Origin: a bacterium
GTDB taxonomy: Bacteria; Desulfobacterota; Deferrisomatia; Deferrisomatales; BM512
Direction: 5' to 3'
Assembly: GCA_004322275.1 (NCBI GenBank)
Contig: SCTA01000037.1
Location: 1 to 38,441, forward strand
Length of the DNA: 38,441 bases
Shown piece by piece: positions 23,080-30,970 of the stretch. Below the pieces are notes generated by a model, which worked only from the letters and a program-made list of their open reading frames with translations, was not told the origin of the DNA and made no database searches. The stretch's first letter is position 1. Each line of letters begins with the position of its first letter. Made by a program: the position numbers and the translations under genes.

Positions 23080-26000
23080 TCGATTACCGCCTTCCCGATG
23101 AGATATTCAGACAAAATCACTTCGCGCACGTTCGAGCCGTCGGCCTTCAACTGCCTTTTGCCCTCAAGGAGCGAGGCGGGGATGTTCTTTTTCAAAATCC
23201 CCAAAATCTTCAACGGGGCGTCTACCCCTGCGCGTTCGAGTTCGGGCTTCAATCTCTTGCTGGTGTTTTTAGGAATAACACCATCTTCAAAGGCCCTCAG
23301 AACCGCCTTGAGGAAGTCTTCGTCATCATCGGTGAAGCCTTTGAAGTGCTTCACGTCAGAGCCTTTTATTCGCCTGATTATGTAGCTCTCGTTGGATTTG
23401 CCGCCGTGGGCGGTTTTCTCAAGGGGTTCGCCCGAAGTGATTTCGTCGAACTCCTTTTTGCTACTTTCAAGAAGCCGGTAAAACCCTTTGTCCAGACGCT
23501 CTCTTGGTTCTTCCTTGTCGCATTCAAAGAGGTCTACCGCCTCGAAGAAGGAGATTTCGCCGGCGTTTTCAGCATCGGAAAGAAGGAACTTTTTTAGCTT
23601 CCCCTTGCGGAAAAAGGTAACGAGCCTGTCTTTGTTAAACGCGGACACGCGGGCCGATCTCGCCTTCTTGGGGAAGCGCTTTACTTTTTCAAAAAGAGCG
23701 GGGTTGCTGTCTCTGACTTCCCGGATTTTTTGAAGGTACGCCAACTCGGAACGCTCGCCCTCGTCTTCGCCTTCAATGGTTTTTTTGTCGTTCAGTTTTT
23801 TATACAGGCTGTCGCCAAAGAGCTTGTGGGTCGATACCTGTTCATCTGTCGAAAGGTATTTTGCATCCTCGCCCAAGGTATCGTGAAAAGCCTGTAACTT
23901 GGCCTTGATGTTGTCTTCAAGCCCTAAGTGCGCGTCGGATTGGGCGGTGGGGAAGAAGTTGAATACGTGGACTTTCGTATGCTGGCTTCCTACCCGGTTT
24001 ACGCGGCCAACCCTTTGCAATACCCGCGTGGGGTTCCAGGGGAGGTCATAATTTATGACGATATTTGAGCGGTGAAGGTTGATACCCTCCGCAAGCACGT
24101 CGGTCGTTATGAGTATCTGAATGTCATCCTTCGGCTGTTTATACTTTGGGTCGTAATTCTCTTTTATCTTGTCTCTTGCGATTGCGACGGTGTGTTCCAC
24201 CCCTGCCAGCTTGCCGCCGTCGCTTGAAAAAAACATTACCTTTCCGGGGAAATGACCGTCGAGGTTCCGGTATAGATGATCCCCGGTTTCTCTCGATTCG
24301 GTAAAGACTATCAGCCTGCTTTCCTTGAGAACGGGGTTCTTTTGCAGTTCGTTCACGAACTCGTCGAGCTTGGGGTCGCTGTTTTGCGCTTTCCAAAGCT
24401 CCTGTACCTCTAGCAAAAGCTCAAGGTCGCTGTTTAGCTTCTCGATGAAATCGTCCCTGAAGGCTTCGGCGGGGTATTTATCGACCTTTTCATCTTCAAC
24501 AAGTCGAAGCAAAGCTTCTTCGTCATCGTTGTCTATGTAGTCGTAAACGTTCACGGTTTTGCTTATGTAGATTGTACCGCTGTCGTGCATTTCAATGAAT
24601 CTCTGGTAGGACTCGATGAACCGACGAAGGGTGTTTTTGAAGGCGTAAAAACTGCTTTCGAGGCGCTTTACCAGAATTACCTTCATAAAGCCGCCGACGT
24701 TTTGCTGTGACTGCCTTTGAAGGTCGGTGATCTTTTCTTTCAGGAAAAGAAGCGGGGTGTAGCGGGCGTAATCGAAATCTTTAAGAAGTGTAATCGTAAG
24801 GTTGAAAATGACGCTGGTCTGATCGTCAAAGGAATAGATGATTCTTTCGGGGTTTGCAAGTTCCGGGAAGGAAAGACCCTGCTTTTCCATATCCTTTCCG
24901 AAGAAATTTTTAACCTCGGTGCGCGTTCTGCGAACCATTACATGGTTTAAAACTCTTTCCCTCATAAGCCGGGAAGTTTCCTTTAATTCCTCGATGTAGC
25001 CGGGATCGGATTTTGAAAGCCTCTCAATCCGCTTTTTCAGGGAATTGAAAAACTTGTCCAGATCGGGAACGCCGGGGATTGTGCTTTTCTTGGTGGCCTG
25101 AAAGAGCTTTAGCTGGCTGTATATGTCTTCAACGGTGTTGTTCAACGGTGTTGCCGAAACCAGAATTACCTTTTTCCCGTGGCATATTTGATGAAGTTTT
25201 TCATAGCCTTGCGTGACTTCGTTTCGGAAACGGTGCGCCTCGTCGATGAAGATATAGTCGAACTTTTCGTAATTGCCCCTGATTATGTAATCGAGCTTTC
25301 CAAGCGATTCGACCTTGAAACCGCGAACCCCGAACTCGATAAAGGTTTCTTCCCAATAGTCCTTCAGAACCGGCGGGCAAATCACAAGGATTTTGCCCCT
25401 TAACTGCTCTGCCAGAAGGGCGGAAATAAAAGTTTTCCCCAAGCCGACTACATCCGCAAGAAAGACGCCGTTGTATGCGTCGAGTATCTTTTTAGCGGCG
25501 ACTACAGCCTGTTTCTGGTAGTCGAGTTCCATGAAACCGTCAGGAAGGCGGGTTTCAAACTCCTCGTCTATGTTTATGTCTTCCTTGAAGTATTCATAAA
25601 GGAGCTTTAGGTAAAGCTGGTAGGGGGTTATCTGGTCATTCAGCCAGGTCTTTTCGTTGATGGTATCGACGTACTCTTCGGAAATATCGACTGCTTCCTT
25701 CCAAAGGGTTTCAAACTGCTCCAGGGCAAACTCTACATCGGCCCGGTTTTTCAGTTCGACGTTAAATTCCCGGTTTGCGACAAACCCGGATTCGGAAAAA
25801 TTGCTTGAGCCGGTTACGACGCGGCCAAAATCGCGGTCGTCTTCGCCGAACCTGCTTATGTAGACCTTTGCATGAAGATTCCCGCTTGGATACGCTTTGA
25901 TCTCCATCTTCCCGCTTTTTAGAAACTCGATGAATTTGCGGATGCCGATTTCTGTTTCATAATTGTCGGGGGAATTGTCCATCTCTTCCGTTAAAGTGAG

Positions 26001-26279
26001 AGAAAAGATTTCTTTCGTTTTTTTATGTGATTCAAAATCTAGATATGTTTGGACGGGGCGGTAATCGAGGACTTCGTATATTTTCCGGTCAACATTCAGC
26101 CCGACGAGAATGCGAATTTTTTCGATGGATTCAAGGGATTCGTAAAGCTGGTGAAAGCCGCTACTGCGGAAGTAGCCTACCAGAACGTCGAAGTATTGAA
26201 CGTCCTTGAGGGTCTTTTTGAAGCGGTCGAGAAGGGTGAAGCCGGGTTCGTTTGTGAAAAAGGTGCGGTCGGTATGCAT
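23076..26279 (-). CDS. PLD-nuclease/SNF2-like helicase fusion (restriction-type)
   Basis: This is a 1067-residue protein. The ATG at 26279 (GGAG five bases upstream) is chosen over a TTG at 26342. The N-terminus carries a PLD/HKD domain: LHAKVYISR (near 135) and GSSNFSESGF (near 158). The SF2/SNF2 motor follows: Walker A VVGLGKTF (near 280), DEAH in IFIDEAHRF (near 345), SATPLNNT, and helicase C-terminal motif VI QRVGRVNRVGSQ (near 760). One HKD half-site suggests dimerisation, as in other PLD nucleases. Overlap with the adenine methylase gene argues for a two-component restriction-modification or antiphage module, in which the motor translocates on unmethylated DNA and the PLD domain cuts. 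Activity is inferred. Confidence 0.9.
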   Translation of the reverse strand: MHTDRTFFTNEPGFTLLDRFKKTLKDVQYFDVLVGYFRSSGFHQLYESLESIEKIRILVGLNVDRKIYEVLDYRPVQTYLDFESHKKTKEIFSLTLTEEMDNSPDNYETEIGIRKFIEFLKSGKMEIKAYPSGNLHAKVYISRFGEDDRDFGRVVTGSSNFSESGFVANREFNVELKNRADVEFALEQFETLWKEAVDISEEYVDTINEKTWLNDQITPYQLYLKLLYEYFKEDINIDEEFETRLPDGFMELDYQKQAVVAAKKILDAYNGVFLADVVGLGKTFISALLAEQLRGKILVICPPVLKDYWEETFIEFGVRGFKVESLGKLDYIIRGNYEKFDYIFIDEAHRFRNEVTQGYEKLHQICHGKKVILVSATPLNNTVEDIYSQLKLFQATKKSTIPGVPDLDKFFNSLKKRIERLSKSDPGYIEELKETSRLMRERVLNHVMVRRTRTEVKNFFGKDMEKQGLSFPELANPERIIYSFDDQTSVIFNLTITLLKDFDYARYTPLLFLKEKITDLQRQSQQNVGGFMKVILVKRLESSFYAFKNTLRRFIESYQRFIEMHDSGTIYISKTVNVYDYIDNDDEEALLRLVEDEKVDKYPAEAFRDDFIEKLNSDLELLLEVQELWKAQNSDPKLDEFVNELQKNPVLKESRLIVFTESRETGDHLYRNLDGHFPGKVMFFSSDGGKLAGVEHTVAIARDKIKENYDPKYKQPKDDIQILITTDVLAEGINLHRSNIVINYDLPWNPTRVLQRVGRVNRVGSQHTKVHVFNFFPTAQSDAHLGLEDNIKAKLQAFHDTLGEDAKYLSTDEQVSTHKLFGDSLYKKLNDKKTIEGEDEGERSELAYLQKIREVRDSNPALFEKVKRFPKKARSARVSAFNKDRLVTFFRKGKLKKFLLSDAENAGEISFFEAVDLFECDKEEPRERLDKGFYRLLESSKKEFDEITSGEPLEKTAHGGKSNESYIIRRIKGSDVKHFKGFTDDDEDFLKAVLRAFEDGVIPKNTSKRLKPELERAGVDAPLKILGILKKNIPASLLEGKRQLKADGSNVREVILSEYLIGKAVIE

Positions 26280-26357
26280 ATCTGCTCCAATATCGGCAAT
26301 TTCAACCTTGCCGATGATATGCACAAACGCCAGCGGGGTCAACCGGAGGGGAGAATT

Positions 26358-26914
26358 TCAGCGGTTAGCTTCGATCTTATCGTTTTGTGAGGCGGGAGGG
26401 CTAACGGGTTCTGGCAGGGGGAAATCTTTGCCCTGTGCAAGCGCCTCTATCCTTTTTATGAAATATCGCCTGTTCACCTTCGAGCCAGCCAAGCTGGCAT
26501 TTATCGAATTGCGTATCAGAAGCTGCATGACTTCGTCGCTGATCCTGATTGTCTTTATCGTGGTTTCGTCGCTATCCCTCGTTGCCTCGTCGTCTTTCCT
26601 GAGCGAAGCGAGTTCTTTTTGTTTATAGCCGCAAGGACACGCCGCTTGTTATCCGATCCATCGGGAAACACGCTGAGGTTGGCGGCAAGATTATCCAGCC
26701 CTAGATACCTGGCTTTTATTCCGGGATAATCAAGACCCAATTCTTTGAATTGTTTTTTTTGGAAAAAGGAATCGTCTGCCGGGGTAAAAGGTTTTTGCTC
26801 TTCCATTTTTTCGGCCAGAATCTTCATAAGCCCACCGGCCATCTCGTAGTCTTTAGCGACCCCGCAGTAAATAATAAACTCGATAAAGCTTTCCAAATTT
26901 TCGTCGCTTATCAT
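26358..26914 (-). pseudogene. Unknown small gene upstream of the helicase, frameshifted
   Basis: The first frame encodes MISDENLESFIEFIIYCGVA through GSDNKRRVLAAI near 26630. It then becomes low-quality (SLRSGKTTRQRG) and stops at 26555. In another frame the minus strand continues convincingly from there: KQKELASLRKDDEATRD, then TIKTIRISDEVMQLLIRNSI, SKVNRRYFIKRIEALAQG, ending at 26358. Restoring one base in the ATAAACAAAAAGAAC tract gives one protein of about 184 residues. I do not recognise the family. It ends 78 bp before the helicase start and would be the first gene of the same transcript, so it may be a regulator or accessory protein of the module. Confidence 0.6.
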
Positions 26915-27028
26915 CGGCTCTATTTACACCCCCTTCACAGGCGGAGAATATATATGGCCCTCTTTCTCTAGCGCGTGTTCGGGGTTCTGTCAAAGCCTTT
27001 AAAGACCTTTCAGCGACGCTTTCACCTG

Positions 27029-27463
27029 TTAAACCGTAACGCCTAAATTCGCTCCAATAACCCCGTAAAGCCCATCGTACTTGTGGCTATCCCTGCTGGA
27101 CTGATAGACGAGGCCGTAACAGGTGCGGCAACCGAAGTAATGGCCGCCGGAGGGAAGGTAGAGCTTTGAAACGCGCCTTCCGCAATAGCGGCCATTTTTC
27201 CAGAGTTGGCACCTTGCCCACCATCGCTTTCCGCCGAAGTTGGGTAGGGTGTATTCGAGTCGGATGGTTTGCTCAATCGGGGTTTTCTCGCCCGTCCAGC
27301 CATTTGTTATGGTGTAGGAGAGGGTCATAGAGGCTTGATGTGGATTAAGGTTTTTCAAGGTCACGCTGATCGAAGAGCCGCTTGTCCAGGTCAGAGTGCC
27401 TCCGTAAATTCCCAGTGTTTTGATCTGGTTCTTCCGCATAAGACGCGAAATATCCAGCCTCAT
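27029..27463 (-). CDS. Zinc-ribbon protein, possibly 5'-truncated
   Basis: From the ATG at 27463 this encodes 144 residues. A beta-rich N-terminal part (LGIYGGTLTWTSGSSISVTL) is followed by a C-terminal four-cysteine ribbon: RCQLWKNGRYCGRR and FGCRTCYGLVYQSS. It ends in SHKYDGLYGVIGANLG. I recall similar small proteins in many proteobacterial islands and phage-derived regions, often annotated hypothetical, with this SRDSHKYD-like end. Residues LLVEDC just upstream in frame look like the usual family N-terminus. The gene may therefore have lost its own first codons at the junction with the integrase remnant. No good RBS is visible. Confidence 0.6.
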   Translation of the reverse strand: MRLDISRLMRKNQIKTLGIYGGTLTWTSGSSISVTLKNLNPHQASMTLSYTITNGWTGEKTPIEQTIRLEYTLPNFGGKRWWARCQLWKNGRYCGRRVSKLYLPSGGHYFGCRTCYGLVYQSSRDSHKYDGLYGVIGANLGVTV

Positions 27464-28210
27464 GCAGTCTTCGACCAACAGCTTTTCCGCATCCCAAGGG
27501 CGCTCTTCACAACAAATGAGCCTTTGTAGTCGTAAATCGACCGCATCAGCGCGCCCACGTCCTCGGGATTCGTAAGGGCGGCCATGTGAGTTGTAGAGGG
27601 AGGTTTTAAAGCGCCTTTGAGATCGTGCGTCGGGTCGCGTTTTGCACGGCCTGTTGCGACCGCATAGCGGAAAGACCTGGCCGCTTACAATTTTCATTCT
27701 TCTGGCGGTATCGACCGCTCCACGGTCTTCCATGCGCCGCAAGACCGCCAGCACTTCGGGAGCTTCGATTTCAGCTATGGGACGATCACCAAGCCAGGGG
27801 AAAACATTTTTTTCCAGGCGGGTAATTATGGCGTGAGCGTGGCTTGCAGCCCACGAGTCTTTGAATTTTTCATGCCATTCGCGGGCCACGACTTCAAAGC
27901 TGTTTGCGCGTCCGTTTTCCCCTGCCGCTTTTTGAGCCTTTTTTACAGCGCCGGGGTTAACACCATTGGCGAGTAATTTCTTCGCGTCCTCGCGCCTCTG
28001 GCGAGCTTCTGCAAGGGATATTTGGGGGTATATGCCAAGGGCAAGCAATTTGCTCATACCCCCAAAACTGTATTTAAATCTCCATAGCTTCCCGCCAGTA
28101 GGAGTGACGAGCAAAAACAGCCCTCCCCCATCAAATAACTTTACGTCCTTTTCCTGGGGTTTGGCGTTTCGCACCTGCACGTCAGATAGCGCCGTAATCC
28201 TTTTAGGCAT
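27460..28210 (-). pseudogene. int: P4-type tyrosine integrase remnant, frameshifted and truncated
   Basis: The ATG at 28210 follows GGAGGAAAAG. The N-terminal arm-binding domain is intact (LSDVQVRNAKPQEKDVKLFD, KLLALGIYPQISLAEARQRR), as is the start of the core-binding domain. At 27669-27670 an extra C shifts the frame. Removing it restores the conserved VFRYAVATGRAKRDPTHDLKG and GSFVVKSALG. The sequence then departs from integrase near 27490, well before the catalytic Arg, His-x-x-Arg and Tyr. The remnant cannot be an active recombinase, so the island is immobile unless helped in trans. The shifted frame runs on into the zinc-ribbon gene, making a misleading 393-codon ORF. Confidence 0.88.
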
Positions 28211-28224
28211 GGGCTTTTCCTCCG

Positions 28225-28281
28225 TTTTGGGGGTACGCGAAAATCTTTGGGGGTATTTTGTCGGAAATATACCCCCAAAAA
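28225..28281. repeat. Right-end GGGGGTA-type repeats (putative integrase arm sites)
   Basis: Three units lie between the integrase start and the tRNA: TTTTGGGGGTA (28225-28235), TTTGGGGGTATTTT (28246-28259) and the inverted ATACCCCCAAAAA (28269-28281). The latter two form a dyad. Two more matches fall inside the integrase coding region (28021-28033 and 28056-28069). The same word occurs at the left island end (18285-18308). Confidence 0.6.
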
Positions 28282-28330
28282 CTTAGGATTCCATTATATT
28301 TTCTAGGAAGCGTTAGGACAAGGACAAAGA

Positions 28331-28358
28331 AAAAGGCCCTGAGTTTTCAGGGCCTTTC
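28331..28358. terminator. Hairpin downstream of tRNA-Met, likely terminator
   Basis: AAAGGCCCTGA and TCAGGGCCTTT form a near-perfect hairpin flanked by A residues on one side and T residues on the other. It would therefore work on either strand. It lies about 30 bp beyond the tRNA 3' end and probably ends that transcript. It may belong to the original chromosomal flank or to the island end. Confidence 0.65.
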
Positions 28359-28389
28359 GTATCTTACCGGACGTTGCCGGATTAGCTAT

Positions 28390-28466
28390 TGGTGGCGGTG
28401 CAGAGACTTGAACTCCGGACACTGCGGATATGAGCCGCATGCTCTAACCAGCTGAGCTACACCGCC
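28390..28466 (-). tRNA. tRNA-Met (anticodon CAT), elongator type
   Basis: The 77-nt minus-strand sequence folds as a complete cloverleaf: acceptor GGCGGTG/CACCGCC, a D arm with AGCTCAGCTGGTTAGAGC, anticodon stem TGCGG/CCGCA around loop CTCATAT (anticodon CAT), a T arm with GTTCAAGTC, discriminator A and an encoded CCA. The paired first acceptor base argues against initiator tRNA. tRNA-Ile2 with lysidine cannot be ruled out by anticodon alone. Its 3' end is the presumed island insertion site. Confidence 0.92.
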
Positions 28467-28533
28467 GGGGAGTTGCGTTTTTTATATGAAACGGGGCGTT
28501 CCTGTCAAGCGCGTTTACGCAAGCGCCCAATTA

Positions 28534-28655
28534 GAAAACGTCGCGAGAAGCCCCGGAGTCGAGGAGCCGCACAGCGAGTCGCGAGACAGTATGAGTCAAT
28601 ACGGCGAGCGGCGAGCGAGCACGCGACGAAGAAGGCGGGGCTCGCAGCAGTTTTC
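28534..28655. repeat. Nested-hairpin repeat, copy B
   Basis: The outer arms start GAAAACGTCGCGAGAAGCCCCG and end with the inverted CGGGGCTCGCAGCAGTTTTC, as in copy A. The middle stem is GTCGC/GCGGC and the tip GTAT-GAGTCA-ATAC, different in sequence from copies A and C but still paired. It lies seven bases beyond the stop codon of the minus-strand VCBS-type gene. Confidence 0.75.
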
Positions 28656-28661
28656 AAACAA

Positions 28662-30080
28662 TCAGAAACCGATTATCTGGGTCGTGTATTCCTTGGTCAG
28701 CACTCCGGTGGTCTTTATCAGCGCCCCGTAGATCCGTTTGTCGTGAAGGCCGAGGGTTATGGCGGTAAAGTAGCCGGTGAATTTTGGGCTCTCGGCGATT
28801 TTCCTGAGGGTTACGCCGTCCCAGCGGTACGCGGCTATCGAGCCGTTGTCGTAGGCTTTGGCCCTGGTGTACCTCGCCCCTTCTATGTTGTCGTGAAGAT
28901 AGAGAAGTCCGCCGTGCTCTACCGAGGGGGTGTTTATCTCCCAGCTCTGGGGCAGCTCTCCGCCTTTTTCGGCGCTCTGGTCGCCCTCAAAGTAGACCCT
29001 GCCGCCCTTTACGAAATCCTCGGAGCTGTAGAGCTTTTTCATCTCCGGATCGTAGATGCGAAGGCGGCCCGCGGTATCGGTGAGGGCCAGGTGGACCGCT
29101 CCGGAGGTTGAGCGTATCCATTCGACGTTTATCGGCGGCACCGCGTCGGGGGTGGGTATCTTCTCGCCGCGGTTAAATTCCTTGCCGTTCCAGTTGTAGT
29201 AATAGAGATTGGGGTCGAAGATCTCGGGTGCGCCCTTCGAGGGAAGCCCGTAGAGAATCTTCCCCTTCTCGGGGCGGTCAGCGTAGCGCAGAAACCCCCA
29301 CACCCGCTCGCCTACGGGCTTTGGCTCGTCGCCGTCCAGCCTGAAGGCCTGGGTGTAGACGTTGTCTTCAAAATTGCCCGCAACGAATATCTCAAGCTTT
29401 CCGTCGCCGTCGTAATCTCCGGCGGAGGCGTACTGACCGTAGAAATTGCTGTCGAGCTTGCGCCTCCATATTTCCGACAATACCGGCCTGGTCTTCAGGA
29501 GGACGAGTATGTTTCCCCTTACGAGGGCGAGCAGCTCGGTGTCGCTGTCGTCATCGGCATCCACGGAGACAAGCGACAAAACCTCTCCCTTTATCTCTCC
29601 CTCCACCTTGTAGTCGGAAAGAAGCTCGGCGCCGGGCCGTTTTTGCGCTGCGGCTTCCGCCGCCGCTATCCCCGGAGAAACGCTTGCCTCCGCCAGAAGC
29701 TTCTTTTTAAGCTTTTCGGAGACCTTTCCGAGAGCTTCCATCAGCTTTTCGGAGGAGCTCACCGTCTCGAAGGCCCTCTCGCCGGAGATTTTCCCCTCGG
29801 CGTGAACCAGAGCCGCATCTACGCTGTAAACCCCGCCAAGCTGGGTTATCGTGGTCTTTATGAGCCAGTCGGGCTTGATGGCGGGGTCGGCGGTGGTTCT
29901 GACCTCTATGTTGCTGTCGGCGACCCTGCTGGCAATGAGGGACTGGAGCCCGCCGCCGAGGGTAGCCACCTCGGGGCTGTTGTAGACGTCCACCGACTCT
30001 ATGCGGACGACGAGGGCGCTGGCGCTCGCCGCGACAAAGAGAACCGCGAGGATTGACATCAGATAGCGAAACGTTTTCAT
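28662..30080 (-). CDS. Exported FG-GAP/VCBS-repeat protein
   Basis: This 472-residue protein has a clear signal peptide (MKTFRYLMSILAVLFVAASA-SA). The first 170 residues resemble a periplasmic FlgO/CsgG-like lipid-free domain (SLIASRVADSNIEVRT, MEALGKVSEKLKKKL). The rest contains VCBS/FG-GAP-like blades: SVDADDDSDTELLALVRGNI and AGDYDGDGKLEIFVAGNF, with Asp-rich calcium-type loops. It is probably a beta-propeller facing the periplasm or cell surface. The start is ATG with GGATGG just upstream. It follows radC after about 24 bp and may share its transcript. No specific function can be assigned. Confidence 0.8.
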   Translation of the reverse strand: MKTFRYLMSILAVLFVAASASALVVRIESVDVYNSPEVATLGGGLQSLIASRVADSNIEVRTTADPAIKPDWLIKTTITQLGGVYSVDAALVHAEGKISGERAFETVSSSEKLMEALGKVSEKLKKKLLAEASVSPGIAAAEAAAQKRPGAELLSDYKVEGEIKGEVLSLVSVDADDDSDTELLALVRGNILVLLKTRPVLSEIWRRKLDSNFYGQYASAGDYDGDGKLEIFVAGNFEDNVYTQAFRLDGDEPKPVGERVWGFLRYADRPEKGKILYGLPSKGAPEIFDPNLYYYNWNGKEFNRGEKIPTPDAVPPINVEWIRSTSGAVHLALTDTAGRLRIYDPEMKKLYSSEDFVKGGRVYFEGDQSAEKGGELPQSWEINTPSVEHGGLLYLHDNIEGARYTRAKAYDNGSIAAYRWDGVTLRKIAESPKFTGYFTAITLGLHDKRIYGALIKTTGVLTKEYTTQIIGF

Positions 30081-30104
30081 TTTTCCATCCGCATATTTAC
30101 GAAT

Positions 30105-30794
30105 TTACTTTCCCTTGGCGAAACTATAATACCCTGATCGCGCCACTATGACATGGTCAAGAAATCTTATTCCCAATAATTTCCCGGCTTCCATCAGCCG
30201 CGAGGTCAGCTCCACGTCTTCCCGGCTCGGCGAGGGGTCGCCGCTGGGGTGGTTGTGGACGAAGACGACGCCCGCCGCCCCCTCCCTTACCGCGGCCCGG
30301 AAAGCCTCTCTCGGGTGGACCAGGGATTCGTTCAGGGTTCCCTCGCTTATCCGCTCTTCCCGAAGAACCCGGTTTTTCGTGTCCAGAAGAAGGCAGTAGA
30401 AATTCTCTTTTTCGAGGTAGGAGAGCTTCCCCGCGAAGTGGCGGTAAACGTCGCGGCCGTCAGCTATCGCGCTGCCGTTGCGAAGGGGAATGTCGCCCAC
30501 CCGCCTCGATATCTCAAGGGAGGCGAGTATCGAGGCGGCCTTGGCGAGCCCCATCCCCTTTACCGCCGCGATCTCGGCCGCCGTAAGCTTCAAAAGCCCC
30601 TCCCAGCTCTCGCCGCCGAGCTTCCAGAGATCGCGGCCTACGTCAACCGCGGTGCGCCCCCCGCCGCTCCCGGTGCGTATCAGTATAGCCAGGAGTTCCG
30701 CCGGGCAAAGCGCGCCCGGCCCCATCGCCAGCAGTTTTTCCCTGGGCCGCTCCTCGCCGGGCCAGGAAAGTATGGTGCGGCTTTCTTCTTTCAT
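30105..30794 (-). CDS. radC: RadC-family JAB/MPN-domain protein
   Basis: This 229-residue protein has the N-terminal helix-hairpin-helix-like UPF0758 region (PREKLLAMGPGALCPAELLA, IRTGSGGG, LKLTAAEIAAVKGMGLAKA). The C-terminal JAMM metal site is VFVHNHPSGDPSPSREDVEL (near 177-192), with an upstream Glu in NESLVHPREAF. A GGGGGGAT ribosome-binding site precedes the ATG. The name RadC is historical; a DNA-repair role is not established for most members. Mobile-element and core copies both exist; this one has core-like composition. Confidence 0.93.
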   Translation of the reverse strand: MKEESRTILSWPGEERPREKLLAMGPGALCPAELLAILIRTGSGGGRTAVDVGRDLWKLGGESWEGLLKLTAAEIAAVKGMGLAKAASILASLEISRRVGDIPLRNGSAIADGRDVYRHFAGKLSYLEKENFYCLLLDTKNRVLREERISEGTLNESLVHPREAFRAAVREGAAGVVFVHNHPSGDPSPSREDVELTSRLMEAGKLLGIRFLDHVIVARSGYYSFAKGK

Positions 30795-30812
30795 TTTATC
30801 CCCCCTTTTTTA

Positions 30813-30949
30813 AGGCTGCCAAAAACTGCTGCGAGCCCCGTTTCCTGCGTCGCGTGCTCGCTCGAAGCTCGCCTAACACCCGGTTATGTCTCGCTTCTCG
30901 CTGCGCGTCTCCTTGTAAACGTGTTTCTCGCGACGTTTTTGAACAGCCT
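30813..30949. repeat. Nested-hairpin repeat, copy C (inverted)
   Basis: Read on the minus strand, this copy starts AGGCTGTTCAAAAACGTCGC, and near its end CGGGGCTCGCAGCAGTTTTT is followed by GGCAGCCT. The internal GAGACGCGCAGC and GCGAGCACGCGAC words match copy A. The middle stem is GAAGC/GCTTC and the tip TAAC-CGGGT-GTTA, again different in sequence but still paired. It lies between larC-like and radC genes. Confidence 0.75.
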
Positions 30950-30970
30950 CTCTAAGACCTGTTATTTAAG

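Larger units (their letters stand above)
18215..28389. mobile_element. Genomic island next to tRNA-Met, carrying a restriction-type module
   Basis: This segment of about 10 kb is clearly lower in GC than the flanks. It begins directly after the alpha/beta hydrolase and ends at the 3' end of the tRNA-Met gene. A P4-type integrase remnant lies next to the tRNA, as is usual for tRNA-targeting islands. GGGGGTA-type repeats occur near both ends. An 8-bp match to the tRNA 3' region, CGGTGCAG, occurs in the same orientation at 18215-18222 and 28396-28403; as an att core this is weak. Contents: rhuM (frameshifted), Eco57I-like methylase, PLD-SNF2 helicase, an unknown frameshifted gene, a zinc-ribbon protein and the integrase remnant. 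Confidence 0.75.

Noticed and set aside
19708-26279. Assignment of the helicase/methylase pair to DISARM or BREX
   Set aside because: No DUF1998 protein (DrmB), no PglZ, BrxL or BrxC, and no separate PLD protein are present; the PLD domain is fused to the SNF2 motor.
26206-26628. Plus-strand frame at the start of the helicase gene
   Set aside because: It overlaps the convincing minus-strand continuation of the frameshifted small gene and the helicase start; its composition is Ser/Leu-rich shadow type.
28534-30949. CRISPR-like repetition
   Set aside because: The repeats are few, far apart, in mixed orientation and palindromic with variable stems; there are no regular spacers and no cas genes.
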